Shown here: positions 26,970-34,502 of the stretch, one piece after another
How the letters are laid out: every line of letters begins with the position of its first letter
How positions within the stretch are numbered: the first letter of the stretch is position 1
DNA from: a virus
Strand: one strand, 5' to 3'
Virus record (IMG/VR): IMGVR_UViG_3300049491_000673
Span: 1-52,334 of that record
Length of the DNA: 52,334 nt
Made by a program: the position numbers and the translations under genes
The notes under the pieces: model-generated
What the model saw: only the letters and a program-made list of their open reading frames with translations
What the model was told of the DNA's origin: nothing
Databases searched by the model: none

Positions 26970-27126
26970 GACTCTTTATAAACTCCCTAATAGATTCGTT
27001 TAGTGGCTTTGAATTCAACACAATTTCTTCTGGAAATCCTAACTTTCGTCGCCAGAAATACCGTGTGGATTCAAGTCTACTATCAACCAATTGGTTAGCT
27101 TGTATTGCCGCTATTAATGGAATCAT
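26941..27126 (-). CDS. Hypothetical protein, 61 aa
   Basis: 61 aa. Start coupled to the upstream stop (ATGA). The local sequence is AT-richer than its surroundings. It is helical and basic in the middle (STRYFWRRKLGFPEEI). It could be recently gained or non-essential; no family is recognised. Confidence 0.4.
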   Translation of the reverse strand: MIPLIAAIQANQLVDSRLESTRYFWRRKLGFPEEIVLNSKPLNESIREFIKSHDLSSTDSA

Positions 27127-27512
27127 AGCGCGATGACTCTGAGGATCTGCAATATATCCTTCTCTTTCTCATCCTCTGTCATGGGTGTGGCCCTACCTCG
27201 ATCGAATCCAGCTGCCTCTGCTTCATGCAACATTTCGATAAAGGAGTCCAGATCAAACGGAGTTATGCCCTTCGCCTGCTTGGCTACGTTACAGAGCATC
27301 TGCATGGCTGAGTCACGCTCTTTCTGTGCCTGCCGCAGAGCCATCACGAGTCCACGTTCCTGACCTGCTTTGATCAAACAGGCGGGCTTCTCATCGGAGT
27401 CGTAGCCGAAATGATCTCTAGCTTCACCAATTGTTTTGAACGTCTCCGTACAGTGAAAGCACGTCCATCCGTGCACGGGGTTGCCTTCTGAATCCAACCA
27501 ACGAGCAGTCAT
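27123..27512 (-). CDS. Zinc-finger-like hypothetical protein
   Basis: 129 aa; GGAGG five bases before the ATG. WTCFHCTETFKTIGEARDHFG (residues 16-36) is a C2H-type zinc-binding motif found in many small phage proteins, followed by a long helical segment with charged residues. It lies directly after the Cas4/RecB-like nuclease gene (TAG ATG), suggesting co-translation. Function unknown. Confidence 0.6.
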   Translation of the reverse strand: MTARWLDSEGNPVHGWTCFHCTETFKTIGEARDHFGYDSDEKPACLIKAGQERGLVMALRQAQKERDSAMQMLCNVAKQAKGITPFDLDSFIEMLHEAEAAGFDRGRATPMTEDEKEKDILQILRVIAL

Positions 27513-28529
27513 CTATGCCTCCAATACCCAAATGGGCTCGTAGATTCTTTTATAATCTCTGAACCTGTCATTCGTTTTCTCGAACTCAAACCACGTTTCG
27601 ACAAACTTCTTGTCCCTCCGTGCGCAGATGTCAAGGAATCCACACGGACGGCCATAGAAGTCACAACCATGGGCACGACGGGGCCAGTATTCTTGCGTAG
27701 CATAATGGTGCATACGCTGGAGTCTTTCCATCTTTACGTGGATAGAATCAGAGACTTCTTCAGGATCGAGATGATAGGACAGAGGATAGACCAGCGGTCC
27801 ATCGTCGGCGAACATGGCAATGAAGTACGTCACATCGAGTCCGTTGTGCTCCCAGTCCAGATTCAGAGCATGATCGAGCACCATGCCATACTGTCCCACT
27901 TGCCCACTGAATCGGAAGCTGGCATCATGAGCCGGCAATTGTTTCATAGTGGTTTTGAGATCCACAGCACGATACCGTTTGGTGACTCGGTGACGGAGAA
28001 TGAAATCAATTTTCCCCTGTGTCGCAAGGTAGCCGACTTTATCATAGGGTCGTTTGACGAGGCCGAGCGAGCGATGAACGATTCGCCAAGGAACTTCAAT
28101 AGCCGCCCCAAATCCTTCGATTGTAACGAGTTCCCATTCTTGCCAGAAATCTGAGTCATAGATCGCCTCCAACAGCAGTAGTGCATTGCCCATAGTCCGG
28201 AGTCCAATGGGTAACTTCATCAGTACCCTTCGGTCCTCTACATCCCATGGCCAGTACTTCAGCAACTGAATCTCACCTAGCACCCTAGCTTGCTTGTCCG
28301 GCACGCCAGCATACAGACTCCGCTGCCACGTCTGTGTGGCTTCGTGCAACGCCGTGCCCACGTCCGCAGCCCAAGCATCGGATTCAAACTCCGGTGCTTT
28401 CAAATACATGTGGAGGAATTCGAATCTCCGAGGGCAGGACTCAAAGGTCCCGTCGATAGAGTGCGAAGTCACAATGAGTCCGATGTCTTGATCGGGTTCA
28501 ATGCTTTGAAATGGAACCATCTCATTCAT
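27513..28529 (-). CDS. PD-(D/E)XK nuclease, Cas4/RecB-like, with Fe-S cysteines
   Basis: 338 aa from the ATG at 28529 (TAGGATTCATTGTCA upstream); a TTG two codons earlier is less likely. Counting from that TTG, the motifs are SHSIDGTFESCPRRFEF (C34), GTALHEA (H64), GKIDF (D177), VDLKTT (D192, K194) and QVGQYG (Q212). The last cysteines are C291, C298 and C304 in HGCDFYGRPCGFLDIC. The four-cysteine layout matches Cas4/AddB-type nucleases with an iron-sulphur cluster. It probably resects DNA ends for recombination with the Sak4-like ATPase. Confidence 0.75.
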   Translation of the reverse strand: MNEMVPFQSIEPDQDIGLIVTSHSIDGTFESCPRRFEFLHMYLKAPEFESDAWAADVGTALHEATQTWQRSLYAGVPDKQARVLGEIQLLKYWPWDVEDRRVLMKLPIGLRTMGNALLLLEAIYDSDFWQEWELVTIEGFGAAIEVPWRIVHRSLGLVKRPYDKVGYLATQGKIDFILRHRVTKRYRAVDLKTTMKQLPAHDASFRFSGQVGQYGMVLDHALNLDWEHNGLDVTYFIAMFADDGPLVYPLSYHLDPEEVSDSIHVKMERLQRMHHYATQEYWPRRAHGCDFYGRPCGFLDICARRDKKFVETWFEFEKTNDRFRDYKRIYEPIWVLEA

Positions 28530-28541
28530 TGACAATGAATC

Positions 28542-29117
28542 CTATTTGAGTTTACTGAAATCTTCGATCGAAGAAGGAATGTCCATGGCTGGCAGCTTAT
28601 CCAGAATCGAAAGCATCATGCCAGTCTTAGAGGTTTTCTTCGCCTTCGTCTCACGCTTAGCGGTGATTGATTCCTTGCTCGCCTGTGCGTCCTCCTTCAC
28701 ATAGCGAATAAACTTCATGACATTGTGGACGTCACGGTCGATGAGGATGGAATCCAGCTCTGGCTGTTGAAGCAAGTCCGTCATGATGACCTTGACATGC
28801 CCTCGCACAGTGTCAATAGTGTATGGGCTGAGTCCAAGTTCACTCATGCACAGCCTGTCCAGTTCGTCCAGACGCTCTTTGAATCCAAGGTCTGGCATCA
28901 GGACGGCCGGCGGCTGCGGCTTACCCAATGGCAGTACACTGGGAATCAATTTCGCCACCGCGGTTGTTGTAGCAGGAGAGGCTGGCTTGGAGGGAATCGG
29001 CAGAGCCGGCTTCACAGTCATGGGAGGTGGAGGAGGGGCGGCGGACGGCTTGGCCGTTTCCACTTTGGCTTGTGGATTCGCCGCTAGCTTCTTGAAAATG
29101 GCAGGATCGATCGGCAT
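28542..29117 (-). CDS. Unknown protein sharing an N-terminal peptide with the helicase
   Basis: 191 aa. The first 11 residues, MPIDPAIFKKL, match MGIDPAMFKKL at the start of the SF1 helicase (32541-34499). A Pro/Ala-rich linker follows (about residues 22-75). Next come a helical domain (GFKERLDELDRLCMSELGLSPYTIDTVRGHVKVIMTDLL) and a Lys-rich C-terminus ending in an acidic helix. The shared peptide suggests a common docking partner. Start after AAGGATTCAACTAAT. Confidence 0.6.
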   Translation of the reverse strand: MPIDPAIFKKLAANPQAKVETAKPSAAPPPPPMTVKPALPIPSKPASPATTTAVAKLIPSVLPLGKPQPPAVLMPDLGFKERLDELDRLCMSELGLSPYTIDTVRGHVKVIMTDLLQQPELDSILIDRDVHNVMKFIRYVKEDAQASKESITAKRETKAKKTSKTGMMLSILDKLPAMDIPSSIEDFSKLK

Positions 29118-29118
29118 A

Positions 29119-29475
29119 TTAGTTGAATCCTTCTGGAAGTGTAAGGCCGCTATGTTCGAGGATGTTTTTGAAATGCTGATTCAGAGTCATATTCCAGCGC
29201 ACGATGACAGCTTCGCCTCTGATTCCAGCTTCATCGGTATAGGGGAAAGGGTCGGAGAGTTTGAACCCATATTGGAGTCTATTCTCCTCCGGCACCTTGG
29301 CCCGCTCTTTCGACATGCTGACTCTAATATTCTTCGCTGCCGCCAATGCCAATCGAGGTCCAGTAATCAAGACAACTGGGAGATCCTGATTCTCTCTCCA
29401 GCACTCCAATAGAATCGCCAGTGCTTGCCGACCCTGGATTGGGTGCCTGCGGAAATTGATCTGACGTACGCGCAT
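29119..29475 (-). CDS. Hypothetical protein overlapping the previous gene by 152 bp
   Basis: 118 aa. The ATG at 29475 has a proper Shine-Dalgarno (GGGAGATTCGTA ATG), although the upstream gene in another frame runs on to 29324. The overlapped part reads like real protein (INFRRHPIQGRQALAILLECWRENQDLPVVLITGPRLALAAAKNIRVS). A shorter 65-aa form from the ATG at 29316 is possible. No family is recognised. Confidence 0.55.
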   Translation of the reverse strand: MRVRQINFRRHPIQGRQALAILLECWRENQDLPVVLITGPRLALAAAKNIRVSMSKERAKVPEENRLQYGFKLSDPFPYTDEAGIRGEAVIVRWNMTLNQHFKNILEHSGLTLPEGFN

Positions 29476-29794
29476 TACGAATCTCCCGTAGGATTGCTTG
29501 ACGTTTCATTTCGGACTTAGGACTTCGCCAGCCCTCGATTCGAGGATCTCGGTCTCTGTCAGCTTCATCATAACCATGCGGTTTGTCGCTAAGTCCAAGC
29601 TCCCACAGTAGCGGATTCGCTGGCCATCCCTCTGCCTTGACCACTTCCCGCATAGCATCAAGGCAGACGATAGAATGAAAGACGATTCGGGGCCAGCGAG
29701 GACTCTGGAGTAGAGATTGGGTTGCATACTGGATTCCATCATAACCCCCTCCACAGATGATGCATACGGGTTGCGCCATTCCACCATGAGTCAT
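29324..29794 (-). CDS. Hypothetical protein with Cys/His-rich N-terminus
   Basis: 156 aa. The first about 105 residues look coding (CIICGGGYDGIQYATQSLLQSPRWPRIVFHSIVCLDAMREVVKAEGW..LWELGLSDKP). The last about 50, which overlap the next gene, are Ser/Gly/Pro-rich and look like a shadow frame. Either a true overlap or a frameshift that joins the two reading frames near 29475 would explain this. CIIC plus H and C in FHSIVC could bind zinc. Confidence 0.45.
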   Translation of the reverse strand: MTHGGMAQPVCIICGGGYDGIQYATQSLLQSPRWPRIVFHSIVCLDAMREVVKAEGWPANPLLWELGLSDKPHGYDEADRDRDPRIEGWRSPKSEMKRQAILREIRNARTSDQFPQAPNPGSASTGDSIGVLERESGSPSCLDYWTSIGIGGSEEY

Positions 29795-29812
29795 CTCCAG
29801 TTACCCACCATC

Positions 29813-30160
29813 TTAGCCATGGTGGACTCGGACCTTGTAGCCGAGGAATCGAAGGATTTTTATGACGGTCCCCGCCCTCGGTGCCTTCGTTTCACCGTAA
29901 GCAATGCGTGAGATCGTCGAGTGATTCATGCCCAACTTCGTGGCTATCTGATTAACCGTCGTCTTTCCATGGTGCATGTACTGAAAGAGTTCGTCCTGCA
30001 TGAATCGACAGACGCTGCTATCATCCTCCCAGTCGAGTACAAAGCTGTTCGACTTAGGACGAATCGGACCCGGGCCTCGTGCCGCCAGCACTTCCCGAGT
30101 CTGTTTGTTTATCATCGCCATTTCTTTCGGTTCTAGAATCGACATTAACCCGCTAACCAT
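29813..30160 (-). CDS. Helix-turn-helix transcriptional regulator
   Basis: 115 aa. TTVNQIATKLGMNHSTISRIAYGETKAPRAGTVIKILRFLGYKV (residues about 67-110) is a Cro/CI-type HTH. The N-terminal half is phage-specific and includes DSSVCRFMQDELFQYMHHG. The start at 30160 has GTGGAGTATCTGAA upstream, overlapping the previous gene; an ATG at 30145 overlaps its stop. With no lysogeny module visible, it may control early-to-late timing. The dyad-rich repeats at 41908-41997 are an obvious candidate target. Confidence 0.75.
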   Translation of the reverse strand: MVSGLMSILEPKEMAMINKQTREVLAARGPGPIRPKSNSFVLDWEDDSSVCRFMQDELFQYMHHGKTTVNQIATKLGMNHSTISRIAYGETKAPRAGTVIKILRFLGYKVRVHHG

Positions 30161-30417
30161 TTCAGATACTCCACTTCGTTTACAACTTGAACATCTGACT
30201 CCTGCACGTAGATCAAGTTCTCTCCACCTGACTCACGCACAGTACCCTTGAACTGGTAAATCATCTGGTACACAGCTGACTCACCTTCGTCCTCGACGTA
30301 ACTATCGATTTTCTTGCCGATCCAACCGACAGGCAAGAATCCTTTGCCGGCAGGAAAGCCACGACGAGTATAATAATCGTCCCTGAGTCGGACCTTAGTA
30401 TCATATCTCAAGGTCAT
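30145..30417 (-). CDS. Hypothetical protein, 90 aa
   Basis: 90 aa; start coupled to the upstream stop (ATGA). It is beta-rich (DTKVRLRDDYYTRRGFPAGKGFLPVGWIGKKIDSYV...YQMIYQFKGTVRE). The VRLRDDYYTRRG..G.PVG pattern may form a small SH3-like barrel. Function unknown. Confidence 0.55.
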   Translation of the reverse strand: MTLRYDTKVRLRDDYYTRRGFPAGKGFLPVGWIGKKIDSYVEDEGESAVYQMIYQFKGTVRESGGENLIYVQESDVQVVNEVEYLKWLAG

Positions 30418-30680
30418 TTTACTTCCGACTCCTTCGCTTTTTCACGAGGCGGGAACGTAACTCCTTCGCCCTGCTTCCACTCAAAGCAGATTGAATCTCC
30501 TCCATCAGTGATAATGACTCGATCAATGATTCCCATCCTTGCCCCGACGCTTGAAGTAAAGTGCGCCGCAGCATCAACAGCCTCTTCTGCTGAGACTCCT
30601 CTTCTAACATATTCGTATGACTCATCTTTGCTGAAGAATTGACACACAGAAAATTCTCCAACAGTCCCGGTCATGGCCAT
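30414..30680 (-). CDS. Hypothetical protein, 88 aa
   Basis: 88 aa from the ATG at 30680, preceded by GGGAGGATTCTAAG; a longer frame starting at 30704 lies inside the upstream gene. It has an alpha/beta pattern (VCQFFSKDESYEYVRRGVSAEEAVDAAAHFTSS...IDRVIITDGGDSICFEWK) like small phage proteins of unknown role. It overlaps the next gene by 4 bases. Confidence 0.55.
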   Translation of the reverse strand: MAMTGTVGEFSVCQFFSKDESYEYVRRGVSAEEAVDAAAHFTSSVGARMGIIDRVIITDGGDSICFEWKQGEGVTFPPREKAKESEVK

Positions 30681-30681
30681 C

Positions 30682-31413
30682 TTAGAATCCTCCCCCGCTT
30701 GCATTGAATTGCCGAATCATCTCGGCCCCCTCGTCTAAGGCATCCGCTAAGTCCTCCTCGCGAGTCAGCTCTGTTGCGTTTCCCCACTCTAAACCAAAGT
30801 TATCCGCACAGATCGGCCCATAGCCATAGTACAGTGAATCCTTGCTCCGTAATGTGATGCCACAAAAACAGCAGGAACGCTCGGCCTTACCGTAAACCCG
30901 TCCTGCATCACTTGGATTCGTGGCGAAATCCTCCAGCACCTTGCCCAGCCCTTGAGGTGGCTTATTCTTCCGGGACATTGAATATGCTCCACCCCGATCG
31001 ACTCCGCCAATCCACGGTCGCTTTCCATAATCGTCTTTGACATCGACATTAAGGTGAAGCTTGTCGTCTTTGCCATGGGTGAGTCGAATAGGCGTCTTAT
31101 CACACGTGAACTTGATGACCGGCCATTGTACATGTTTTGACTCCGCTCGTTCAAACAGTGCAAACAACTTCGTCACATCGCCAAGTTGAATCACCGTGTG
31201 CTCTGCCTTCTTCGGCACCATGCTGCCGGTCGTGCTCTCGTGCGCCCGCTCTGTGAGCGTCGTGACCCACGGGATTTGATTCTTGCTGAGCCAGCCCTTC
31301 TGATCCCACTGGGAGATGAGCTGGTTGGCGAACTTCTGATCTCGTTCATTGAGTCGATCGACGACATCGCGAAGCGCATCGACGATGAGGGACTTTGTTC
31401 CGGGAGTACCCAT
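30682..31413 (-). CDS. DUF6011-like zinc-motif protein
   Basis: 243 aa; AAAGGAATCATTAA precedes the ATG. The C-terminal region holds SCCFCGITLRSKDSLYYGYGPICADNFG (C181/C182, C184, C202), the small zinc motif that DUF6011-type domains use, often in phage proteins that handle nucleic acid. The N-terminal helical part (NERDQKFANQLISQWDQKGWLSKNQIPWVTTLTERA) is of the kind often found with this motif. Function unknown; DNA or RNA binding is plausible. Confidence 0.6.
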   Translation of the reverse strand: MGTPGTKSLIVDALRDVVDRLNERDQKFANQLISQWDQKGWLSKNQIPWVTTLTERAHESTTGSMVPKKAEHTVIQLGDVTKLFALFERAESKHVQWPVIKFTCDKTPIRLTHGKDDKLHLNVDVKDDYGKRPWIGGVDRGGAYSMSRKNKPPQGLGKVLEDFATNPSDAGRVYGKAERSCCFCGITLRSKDSLYYGYGPICADNFGLEWGNATELTREEDLADALDEGAEMIRQFNASGGGF

Positions 31414-31425
31414 TTAATGATTCCT

Positions 31426-31929
31426 TTATGAGTGTTTACGTCTATTTAGAGTTTGATCTAAGGCAGTTGACCACTGAAGATTACCTTCAGCATAATCACC
31501 ATTAGTATTGATTCGATCTAATGATAGACCAAATTTTTTTCTATTTTCATAGTCAAGTAGTGTCGAACAATAGGTAATAAAAGATTCAGCATCATGTTTC
31601 CATGATTCTTGCATCTTAATACCTCTTGCACCATACCATTTGAATCCCTTGTCATTAGGATTATAGCAACGTGATTTAGCATTTCGCCACACAGAATATA
31701 ATGGGTGCAAATGCAATCCATGAGTCAAAGGACGTACAATCTCAAGTTGCTTTAGTCTTAAACAACCACAAGATTTTACATTCCCGCTGCGTAGATTCGA
31801 ACCACGTATTTTCTTTTCAGTCCCACATTCGCACCTGCATAGAATAGGCCATGTAGCACGCCCATCATGTAGTGCAGTTAACTGCCCATACATTTGATTC
31901 TTTTTAATCACATAGCCAATGACAGACAT
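31426..31929 (-). CDS. HNH homing endonuclease with N-terminal zinc-binding region
   Basis: 167 aa. The N-terminal CRCECGTEKKIRGSNLRSGNVKSCGCLR is the zinc-binding DNA-contact region common to phage homing endonucleases. The nuclease part contains YSVWRNAKSRCYNPNDKGFKWYGARGIKM and LSLDRINTNGDYAEGNLQWSTALDQTLNRR (HNH-type). It is AT-rich compared with flanking genes, a sign of transfer, yet has seven GANTC sites in 504 bp. It lies between, not inside, genes. G-rich sequence (GGGGGGCGA) precedes the ATG. Confidence 0.85.
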   Translation of the reverse strand: MSVIGYVIKKNQMYGQLTALHDGRATWPILCRCECGTEKKIRGSNLRSGNVKSCGCLRLKQLEIVRPLTHGLHLHPLYSVWRNAKSRCYNPNDKGFKWYGARGIKMQESWKHDAESFITYCSTLLDYENRKKFGLSLDRINTNGDYAEGNLQWSTALDQTLNRRKHS

Positions 31930-31975
31930 TTCGCCCCCCGCGGTTAGCTTAGTTCGAGGTCCTCGGCGTGAGTCA

Positions 31976-32010
31976 GCGGGGCCGGTCGGATTCTTAAGCC
32001 CCGGCCCCGC
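31976..32010 (-). terminator. Strong GC-rich hairpin between the 93-aa gene and the HNH gene
   Basis: GCGGGGCCGG (31976-31985) pairs perfectly with CCGGCCCCGC (32001-32010) around 15 bases. No T-run follows on the minus strand. Located just upstream of the homing endonuclease, it may limit its transcription or protect the upstream mRNA. Confidence 0.45.
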
Positions 32011-32029
32011 CTTGACTCGTGCTTAGCCG

Positions 32030-32311
32030 CTAGACCGTGCGGCCTCGGCGACCAGAGTCAACCATGGCAGGGCGATCATCGCCGCCACCAGCAAGCGTGT
32101 GTAGGTCTTCATACACCTTCTCCATGAGTCCCTTAGGTATAGGCACTTCCGACGAGGCAAGGGGCTTTGAATCCTCGACGAAACAGAACGGCTTGATGAG
32201 GAGCGTCGGATACTGACTCCGAAGGTCCTCGACGGCCGATTCAGTGTAGAGTATGATGGTGCTGGAATAGCGGAAGCCGCACAGCCAGCCATCGATTTTG
32301 GGTTTGGACAT
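32030..32311 (-). CDS. Hypothetical protein, 93 aa
   Basis: I prefer the ATG at 32311 (MSKPKIDGWLCGFRYSSTIILY), spaced nine bases from GGAAAGGA; another ATG at 32320 overlaps the previous stop but touches the Shine-Dalgarno. The protein has strands and a helix and ends in a Gly/Asp/Arg-rich tail. No family is recognised. Confidence 0.5.
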   Translation of the reverse strand: MSKPKIDGWLCGFRYSSTIILYTESAVEDLRSQYPTLLIKPFCFVEDSKPLASSEVPIPKGLMEKVYEDLHTLAGGGDDRPAMVDSGRRGRTV

Positions 32312-32316
32312 TTGAC

Positions 32317-32535
32317 TCATTCCTTTCCAAGTCGCTGGCTGAGACCGACTTCCTTTTGGTTATCGATTCGCAGAGTCCAGCCGAAGTTGTTTGTCTCAAA
32401 CTGCCGTATGCGGGCACCCGTCGGATAGTAGATGCCGCCGAATGAGAACGGAGTCACCACTGTCCGTTCATGGGGACTCAACATCGTGCGCCTCGTCCCC
32501 ATGAAATGCTTGCTGACTGCGTATGCAGTTTCCAT
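32317..32535 (-). CDS. Hypothetical protein, 72 aa
   Basis: Start at the ATG at 32535 (TAGAGGATTGAGTCAG upstream), just after the helicase stop. The frame runs further upstream but that part overlaps the helicase and is not protein-like. The sequence METAYAVSKHFMGTRRTMLSPHERTVVTPFSFGGIYYPTGARIRQFETNN is probably a small beta-rich domain. No family is recognised. Confidence 0.5.
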   Translation of the reverse strand: METAYAVSKHFMGTRRTMLSPHERTVVTPFSFGGIYYPTGARIRQFETNNFGWTLRIDNQKEVGLSQRLGKE

Positions 32536-32540
32536 CTGAC

Positions 32541-34499
32541 TCAATCCTCTATTCTCGTGCGAACCTGTATCTTTAGCGGTCCGAGTCCTTCCATGCTGAT
32601 GGCCTGATACCGCTTGATCTTCTCGGCGAGATTCGCTCCGAAGATCTTCTGCTTGGACAAAGCGGATCTGATTCCGAAGTCCGTGTACAAAAACACCACG
32701 CGCTTGACCGCTCGCGTGACTGCCGTATAGAGCCACTCGCGACTCAACTGCGACTTCACAGAGTGATGCACGACGATGATGGCTGTGTCGAACTGGCTGC
32801 CTTGGCACTTGTGACACGTCGAGGCGTAGGCCAGCATCAGTGACTCAACTTGAGCTTTGCTGCTGAACACCCTGATGGCTCCAGTCTGGAACACGACGTG
32901 GACCTTGTGACTCGCAGCGCCACCACCGGCGGCATCTTTGTCCGCATCCTTATCCCCGGACAGATTGATTGACTCAATGTCCGGCAGATCGTCCACGGTG
33001 AAACGTGCGAAAGCATCGAGTCCAGACTGCGTGAACTTGCCGTCCGCGCCCTTGACGCCGCCCAGCCCGCCAGCACTGTTGAAGAAGTCCTCGATCTGAT
33101 TCTTCTTCGCCAACTGAACGTCCTTCTCCGGTCCGACGAGGGAATGATTCCCGTGCCAGCCCGGATGCTTCTCGATATGGACGATCTTGCCGACCATGCC
33201 GTTCGTGACTCGATCCTCGATGTCCGGGCTTTCATTCTTCGTAGCCATCACTCGATGACCGACTTCAAACTTCTTGATCGCCCGGCCAGCATCGATAATG
33301 ATTCGCGGGTTCTCATCCGTAGGCGGAACGATCAGATGAGAGAGTGCTTCGTTGATCCAGAACTGTTGGAGTCCGGCACCCGTCTTTTCCTCTTCGTACC
33401 CATTGCCCGCCGTGATGATTCGATCACGATATGGATCATAGACTGGAGGAGTCTCTGGATCGACCGAAGCGTGGACCTTGTAACCGCGAAGCGCATTCGC
33501 GATAGCAACCACTTGATGCCCAGCCTTATCTGGATTCGTATCCAGTTTGAAGCCGATCACTCGCCAATTGTGATTCGTTTGGCTATCGTCCATCTCGAAA
33601 GTATTGCCGGCGAGGATGCTGTGCGCCACTTCGATGATTCGATTGGCTGCCGGTTCCTTCTGACGATGGATGTGAGTCAGTTCGGCCACCGGCCACTGTG
33701 CCAGCGTGAACGCGAGGATGGAATATGAGGCGGTCGGAGTCAACTGATTCAGATCACCTATCATGAATATCTTCGTGCTGGGCTTGCAAGCATCCAGAAG
33801 CTGGTGCCAGAGTTCGAGGCCCACCATCGAGGATTCATCGATGACAATCACGTCGTGCATCAGCTTGTTCTGTGCATGACGCATCGGCATGAAGATCTGA
33901 CTCTCTTTGATCTGTCCGTTCTTCTGGACGATCTCGGTCTTGACCGGCGCGTATTCCAGCAAGCTGTGAATCGTCTTGCACGAAGGATGAAGCCATTCCG
34001 GCATGTTCTGCTTGATGACGTGAGTCGCCGTGCCCGTGAAGGCCACAAGCGCGATGTTCAGCCCCTGCTTGCCCGGCAGCATACGAACACGCTGCGGCTC
34101 GACTCCATACTCCTTGTCACCGTAGATCAGCTTCTGGAGAAAGAATCGAAGGCTCGTTGTTTTGCCGGAACCGGCCGCGCCGATCAAGCATCCGTATTGC
34201 TCAAACAGAAGCATCTTGATTGCTTCGATCTGACTCTCATCCAGCTGAATGTCTGGATTCACGAGCCGCGAATCCCGCTCGGACGGCAGGACGAAGGACT
34301 TACGCTTCGCCGCGCTCTCATCCGACTCCTCGTAGTAATCCTCTTCCTCGATCTCCGGCTGTGGCTGCGCGGTGACGATTCGAGTGGCGACGATATTTGC
34401 CTTCGTTTCCACATAGTCGCTGTCGCTGACTCTGGATTCAATGATAGCGCGCTTGGGCGTGTCGCCAAGCTTTTTGAACATTGCAGGATCGATACCCAT
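32541..34499 (-). CDS. SF1B DNA helicase (RecD2/Dda-like)
   Basis: 652 aa. Helicase motifs: I GAAGSGKTT (107-115), Ia LVAFTGTAT, II VIVIDESS (D221, E222), III GDLNQLTP (248-255) and VI REWLYTAVTRA near the C-terminus; SSKAQVESLMLAYASTCHKCQGSQFDTAIIV is the motif V region. The order fits 5'-3' SF1B helicases. Likely roles are strand opening for the polymerase or recombination. The first 11 residues (MGIDPAMFKKL) recur in the protein at 28542. Insert-like Gly/Asp/Lys-rich stretches occur near residues 475-560. Start after GAGAGGAATGAGTC. Confidence 0.85.
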   Translation of the reverse strand: MGIDPAMFKKLGDTPKRAIIESRVSDSDYVETKANIVATRIVTAQPQPEIEEEDYYEESDESAAKRKSFVLPSERDSRLVNPDIQLDESQIEAIKMLLFEQYGCLIGAAGSGKTTSLRFFLQKLIYGDKEYGVEPQRVRMLPGKQGLNIALVAFTGTATHVIKQNMPEWLHPSCKTIHSLLEYAPVKTEIVQKNGQIKESQIFMPMRHAQNKLMHDVIVIDESSMVGLELWHQLLDACKPSTKIFMIGDLNQLTPTASYSILAFTLAQWPVAELTHIHRQKEPAANRIIEVAHSILAGNTFEMDDSQTNHNWRVIGFKLDTNPDKAGHQVVAIANALRGYKVHASVDPETPPVYDPYRDRIITAGNGYEEEKTGAGLQQFWINEALSHLIVPPTDENPRIIIDAGRAIKKFEVGHRVMATKNESPDIEDRVTNGMVGKIVHIEKHPGWHGNHSLVGPEKDVQLAKKNQIEDFFNSAGGLGGVKGADGKFTQSGLDAFARFTVDDLPDIESINLSGDKDADKDAAGGGAASHKVHVVFQTGAIRVFSSKAQVESLMLAYASTCHKCQGSQFDTAIIVVHHSVKSQLSREWLYTAVTRAVKRVVFLYTDFGIRSALSKQKIFGANLAEKIKRYQAISMEGLGPLKIQVRTRIED

Positions 34500-34502
34500 G
34501 AC

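Noticed and set aside
29813-30160. CI-type repressor implying a temperate phage
   Set aside because: No integrase, excisionase partner, attachment site or partition genes are visible; a lone HTH protein is common in virulent phages.
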